DNA of 10,893 nt from NCBI GenBank assembly GCA_027080245.1, contig JALWSN010000577.1:1-10893 (forward strand), given 5' to 3'. Below are positions 8,643-10,893 of the stretch, in pieces (position 1 is the first letter of the stretch; every line of letters starts with the position of its first letter). This DNA comes from Ignavibacteriales bacterium. Lineage in GTDB: Bacteria; Bacteroidota; Ignavibacteria; Ignavibacteriales; Melioribacteraceae. Made by a program: the position numbers and the translations under genes. Below the pieces are notes generated by a model. That model saw nothing but the letters and a program-made list of their open reading frames with translations. It had not been told where the DNA came from and ran no database searches.

Positions 8643-8748
8643 TGTCATTTCGACCCATGATTAATTGGGAGGGAATCTCATCAAAATTTGTTGAATTTTT
8701 GGTGAAAGAGATTCCTCACTCTCGACTCCGTCGAGGTTCGGAATGATA
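8643..8748 (+). repeat. Cloverleaf palindromic element C (variant)
   Basis: The outer stem is TGTCATTTCGA (8643-8653) with TCGGAATGATA (8738-8748); all 11 positions pair if two G-T(U) wobbles are allowed. The central hairpin has GGAATCTC (8672-8679) with GAGATTCC (8708-8715), extended inward by TCATCAAAA against TTTTTGGTGA with a small bulge. The right arm is CTCGAC-TCC-GTCGAG (8721-8735). The left arm (8654-8669) has only a short CCCA/TGGG stem. The sequence differs from B and D in both central and outer stems, yet the pairing is kept. Confidence 0.68.
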
Positions 8749-8760
8749 GCAAAGACAAAT

Positions 8761-8786
8761 TGTCATTTCGTAAGAGCGTAGCGCCT
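8761..8786 (+). repeat. Solo left-end fragment of the cloverleaf element
   Basis: TGTCATTTCG (8761-8770) repeats the element's left end and is followed by 16 nt (TAAGAGCGTAGCGCCT) before the complete left end of element D begins at 8787. This looks like the remnant of an older copy interrupted by element D. Confidence 0.5.
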
Positions 8787-8879
8787 TGTCATTTCGACTC
8801 CGCCAGCGGCGGAGGAGAAATCTCTTGGAGAATGTATTAGAGATATCTCCCCCCGATGAATCGGGGGGTCGATATGACA
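8787..8879 (+). repeat. Cloverleaf palindromic element D (best-preserved copy)
   Basis: Four helices abut almost perfectly: the outer stem TGTCATTTCGA (8787-8797) with TCGATATGACA (8869-8879), the left arm CTCCGCC-AGC-GGCGGAG (8798-8814), the central hairpin GAGAAATCTCT (8815-8825) with AGAGATATCTC (8839-8849), and the right arm CCCCCGAT-GA-ATCGGGGG (8850-8867). Only one base (8868) is left unpaired at the junction. The outer stem carries the same T-T mismatch and the central stem the same A-A mismatch as element B, so the two copies share orientation and ancestry. It is 93 bp, shorter than B because of a shorter central loop. Confidence 0.8.
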
Positions 8880-8889
8880 AAGGGTAGCA

Positions 8890-8897
8890 TGTCATTT
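8890..8897 (+). repeat. Possible terminal left-end fragment of the cloverleaf element
   Basis: TGTCATTT occurs 10 nt after element D, at the spacing seen between other copies, but then diverges (AAACGG...). Eight bases alone could be chance; the position is what suggests a remnant. Confidence 0.3.
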
Positions 8898-8947
8898 AAA
8901 CGGAATAAGTGAAAGTAGCGCTGCCTAAGGTGAGATGTGTTATAATA

Positions 8948-9051
8948 ATAGTATCCTCAATCAAATTGGGGCTTTACCGTTAAAATACCTTCAGACTTTT
9001 GTAATATTTGAGATTTGGGATTGGGTTGACGGCTTTGCCGCCCTAAGGATG
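8948..9051. repeat. Diverged direct-repeat segment, copy 2
   Basis: It carries the exact 17-bp opening ATAGTATCCTCAATCAA (8948-8964) and the closing GCTTTGCCGCCCTAAGGATG (9032-9051), both shared with the segment on the other side of the cloverleaf array. CGGCTTTGCCG within it is a small inverted repeat. A 67-codon open frame crosses it (8935-9138) but is not credible as a gene. Confidence 0.55.
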
Positions 9052-9107
9052 CATTACCAAATGAAAGGGGCGTTAAAGGGAGTATTCCTAAAAAACTATC
9101 CTTTGCT

Positions 9108-10241
9108 TCAGAGGGAAGAATTTAGAATTTCGTTGTAGTAATCCAAATATTGAGGAACAATCCTGGATTTGTCGAAAAATTTAACAGCGCGTTTACGGGC
9201 ATTACGCGCGAACAATTTGTGCTTTTTTTCGTTAGTCAGCAAATCGATTGCGTACTTTGCCATTCTGTTAATGTCGCCAATTTCGGCGATGTAGCCCGTT
9301 TCGTTGTGAACAATTAATTCGGGCAAGCCGCCAACGCTGCTGCTTATAACGGGCGCTTCGCAAGCCATCGCTTCCAGAGCGGAGAGCCCAAAACTTTCCG
9401 ATTGGGACGGCATCAGGAAAACATCCGCGGCGCTCAAAATTTGAGGAAGCCCGTCTTGTTTCCCTAAAAAAATCACTTCTTTTTGCAATCCTAATTGTCT
9501 CGCCAGTCGCTCGCATTCCGAGCGGTCGGGTCCGTCGCCCGCCAAAAGTAATTTAGCGGGTATTTCTTTTCGCACAAGTTCAAGAATTCTAATGGCATCC
9601 GTTACCCTTTTAATTGGCCTGAAGTTAGAAATATGAACTAAAATTTTCTCGCTATTGGAAGCGATTTTTTCGCGGTAAACGCAGTCTACTTTTCTTTTGA
9701 ACTTTTCGGTGTCCACGAAATTATTTATTACTCGAATTTCTTTTTCGATTCCGTAATTAGTTAAAGTTTTTTCCCTCAAGAATCTGGAAACGGCGGTAAC
9801 GCCGTTACTCTGCTCGATACTGAATTTAACAAGTGGAAGGAAGGAAGGTTCTAACCCGGCAAGCGTAATATCGGTGCCGTGCAAAGTTGTAATGAATTTA
9901 AGCTCTTTGTTTTCTCTTTCTAAAATCCGGGAAGCGAGGTAAGCGCTTGTGGCGTGCGGGATGGCGTAGTGAACGTGGATTAAATCCAGCCCCTCGTACT
10001 TTGCTACGTCTACCATTTTGCTTGTTAACGCCAAGCCGTAAAGTTGATGTTCGAACAAAGGGTAATTGCTTATTTCAACTTCGTGAAAAAAAATATTTTG
10101 GACAAAACGGGAAAGTCTTTGTGGAATTGCGTAACTAATGAAATGCACCTCGTGCCCAAGTTTAGCCAATTCAATTCCCAGCTCGGTGGCAATAACGCCG
10201 CTGCCGCCGTAAGTCGGGTAACAAGTTATTCCAATTTTCAA
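9108..10241 (-). CDS. bshA: N-acetyl-alpha-D-glucosaminyl L-malate synthase BshA (bacillithiol biosynthesis)
   Basis: A 377-residue GT4-family, GT-B-fold glycosyltransferase, full length for BshA. It joins N-acetylglucosamine from UDP-GlcNAc to L-malate, the first step of bacillithiol synthesis in the cytoplasm. Visible motifs are the N-terminal CYPTYGGSGVIATELG (7-22), HVHYAIPHATSAYLA (89-103), LHGTDITLAG (120-129), HISNFRPIKRV (203-213), LAGDGPDR (233-240), and the C-terminal nucleotide-sugar motif ESFGLSALEAMACEAPVISS (282-301) with E282 and E290. The start is TTG: an in-frame TAG lies four codons upstream and no ATG precedes the conserved KIGITCYP, while a weak purine ribosome site (AGAGAAG, 10246-10252) sits 4 nt before it. 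It follows the RsbRD-like gene by 34 nt, probably co-transcribed. bshB and bshC are not in the window. Confidence 0.93.
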   Translation of the reverse strand: MKIGITCYPTYGGSGVIATELGIELAKLGHEVHFISYAIPQRLSRFVQNIFFHEVEISNYPLFEHQLYGLALTSKMVDVAKYEGLDLIHVHYAIPHATSAYLASRILERENKELKFITTLHGTDITLAGLEPSFLPLVKFSIEQSNGVTAVSRFLREKTLTNYGIEKEIRVINNFVDTEKFKRKVDCVYREKIASNSEKILVHISNFRPIKRVTDAIRILELVRKEIPAKLLLAGDGPDRSECERLARQLGLQKEVIFLGKQDGLPQILSAADVFLMPSQSESFGLSALEAMACEAPVISSSVGGLPELIVHNETGYIAEIGDINRMAKYAIDLLTNEKKHKLFARNARKRAVKFFDKSRIVPQYLDYYNEILNSSL

Positions 10242-10275
10242 AATTCTTCTCTAATTCGACAATTAAAATTTCAAG

Positions 10276-10812
10276 TTAAGTTAATTCGTTTTGCTGAAAA
10301 ACCGCCGGGGGCAATTTGCCTTTACAAAGAATATTTTCGAGTTCAGCTCTACCGAATTTTTGTCCGGAGTTCATCAAATCCAGCATAGCGTGAAAATAAC
10401 CCCTTGTAACGTAAAAATTTCCCAAATCAAAATAATTGTTAAGCAAGGACATTATTTGAGTGGCGTGATTGTTAATGAAATTGCCGCTAATATTGTCCCG
10501 CCAATCGATGTTAGCCCAAAAAATTTTTTTTGAAACGTAAAGCGCGTAATGAACTTCTGTTAAAGGGAATCCTTCTCTTAACCTCTCTCCGCCAACTTGC
10601 TCGAAATAATCGGCTATTTCCTCAATCGATGCGCCCCGCGCCAACCAGAGCTTAAGATTCAGAAAAACTTTTTTTGCGCGATTGATTACCTCGTCGTCGT
10701 CAAAGTTTTTGTAAGTTGAAAGGAACTCCGACCTTTTAACTTCGTTTAGCCATTGCATTGTCATCGTTTCAATATTTTGTTCAATTGAAAAAATTAACTT
10801 TCTACTTACCAT
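10276..10812 (-). CDS. Stand-alone RsbRD N-terminal-like sensor domain protein
   Basis: A 178-residue, mostly helical soluble protein without signal peptide or membrane segment. The start is ATG with a strong AGGAGG site 5 nt upstream (10818-10823). The pattern resembles the N-terminal domain of RsbRD-type stressosome proteins, also found at the front of some histidine kinases: W21, DDDEVINRA (38-46), WLARGASIEEIADYFEQVG (56-74), REGFPLTEVHYALYVSKKIFW (79-99) and NYFDLGNFYVTRGYFHAM (126-143). The usual C-terminal STAS or kinase domain is absent; the protein ends after a short tail (151-178). Such domains are thought to sense signals and pass them to a partner. Being 34 nt upstream of bshA, it may tie redox or stress sensing to bacillithiol synthesis; that is inference. 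The family assignment is from memory of the motif pattern. Confidence 0.7.
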   Translation of the reverse strand: MVSRKLIFSIEQNIETMTMQWLNEVKRSEFLSTYKNFDDDEVINRAKKVFLNLKLWLARGASIEEIADYFEQVGGERLREGFPLTEVHYALYVSKKIFWANIDWRDNISGNFINNHATQIMSLLNNYFDLGNFYVTRGYFHAMLDLMNSGQKFGRAELENILCKGKLPPAVFQQNELT

Positions 10813-10834
10813 TTCTGCCTCCTGCTTTATTTCT

Positions 10835-10863
10835 AAAATACATTAAAATAAATTTTTTAACAA
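10835..10863 (-). promoter_or_regulatory. Candidate promoter for the RsbRD-like/bshA unit
   Basis: On the - strand, TTGTTA (10858-10863) and TATTTT (10835-10840) are separated by 17 nt, resembling -35 and -10 boxes with 4 of 6 consensus bases each. They lie just upstream of the strong ribosome site and would give a very short leader. The region is so AT-rich that such matches arise easily, and the Bacteroidota-type TAnnTTTG box is not exactly present. Confidence 0.27.
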
Positions 10864-10893
10864 ATAATAAATTAAAGATGTAACATAGTTGAC

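Larger units (their letters stand above)
7953..9107. other. Gene-free convergent intergenic region (1155 bp)
   Basis: This gap lies between the 3' ends of the envelope cluster and bshA. No open frame in it has a ribosome site plus recognisable protein features. It holds, in order, the terminator, an 8-bp tandem repeat (8110-8149), a 12-bp repeat (8281-8316), one copy of a diverged repeat segment (8323-8472), the cloverleaf element array (8476-8898) and the second segment copy (8948-9051). I see nothing recognisable in 8011-8109 or 8150-8280. No clear terminator hairpin with a T tract for bshA was found on the - strand. Confidence 0.75.

Noticed and set aside
8787..8879. tRNA gene, because of the cloverleaf shape
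   Set aside because: The stem lengths are wrong: an 11-bp outer stem, no 7-nt anticodon loop and no T-loop motif. The central loop also varies in length between copies.
8476..8898. CRISPR array
   Set aside because: The repeated parts are about 90-110 bp palindromic elements with internal variation and only 8-12 nt gaps; there are no uniform repeats with unique spacers and no cas genes.
8476..8898. Integron attC array
   Set aside because: The elements share one orientation and palindromic structure, but no cassette genes lie between them, no GTTRRRY core is seen at the ends, and there is no integrase in the window.
8935..9138. A 67-codon open frame on the + strand across repeat segment copy 2
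   Set aside because: It has no ribosome site, lies inside repeated non-coding sequence, overlaps the 3' end of bshA on the other strand, and its translation shows no recognisable domain.
10884..10893. TTGAC at the window end as the -35 box of a divergent gene
   Set aside because: The sequence stops before a -10 box or any coding region could be seen, so it cannot be judged.

Overview
The window looks like a chromosomal piece from a Gram-negative bacterium of the Bacteroidota/Chlorobiota/Ignavibacteriota group, most likely an Ignavibacteria-type lineage. The reasons are a TonB-dependent receptor, a PorV/PorQ-family outer-membrane protein, two exported proteins with type IX secretion (T9SS) style C-terminal tails (one with the classic NYPNPFNPST motif, one ending KIGKFAVIK), and a bacillithiol-type BshA. 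The lineage is inferred from protein style only.

Region 1 (1-7952, + strand) is a set of four co-directional envelope genes: the 3' part of a TonB-dependent receptor, a 1214-residue secreted protein with calcium-loop-like Asp/Asn/Gly repeats and a fibronectin-III-like domain, a PorV/PorQ-family beta-barrel protein, and a 713-residue protein with five glycogen/starch-binding-like modules plus a T9SS tail. The first three genes are separated by only 23 and 27 nt and have good ribosome binding sites. The fourth follows a 79-nt AT-rich leader and ends in a rho-independent terminator. Together they suggest a surface system that binds glycan-like or other large nutrients and imports across the outer membrane. 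No SusD-like gene or glycoside hydrolase is visible.

Region 2 (7953-9107) is a 1155-bp gene-free gap between convergent genes. It holds the terminator, two short tandem repeats, a diverged pair of direct-repeat segments, and between them a head-to-tail array of palindromic elements (8476-8898). The best-preserved elements fold into a cloverleaf: an outer stem (TGTCATTTCGA/TCGATATGACA), two side hairpins of variable sequence and a central GAGAAATCTC/GAGATATCTC hairpin, meeting with almost no unpaired bases. Copies keep the pairing while the side-arm sequences differ. This array is the most unusual part of the window.

Region 3 (9108-10812, - strand) is a two-gene unit: a small stand-alone protein resembling the RsbRD N-terminal sensor domain, then, 34 nt downstream, bshA, the glycosyltransferase for the first step of bacillithiol synthesis. 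bshA starts at TTG.
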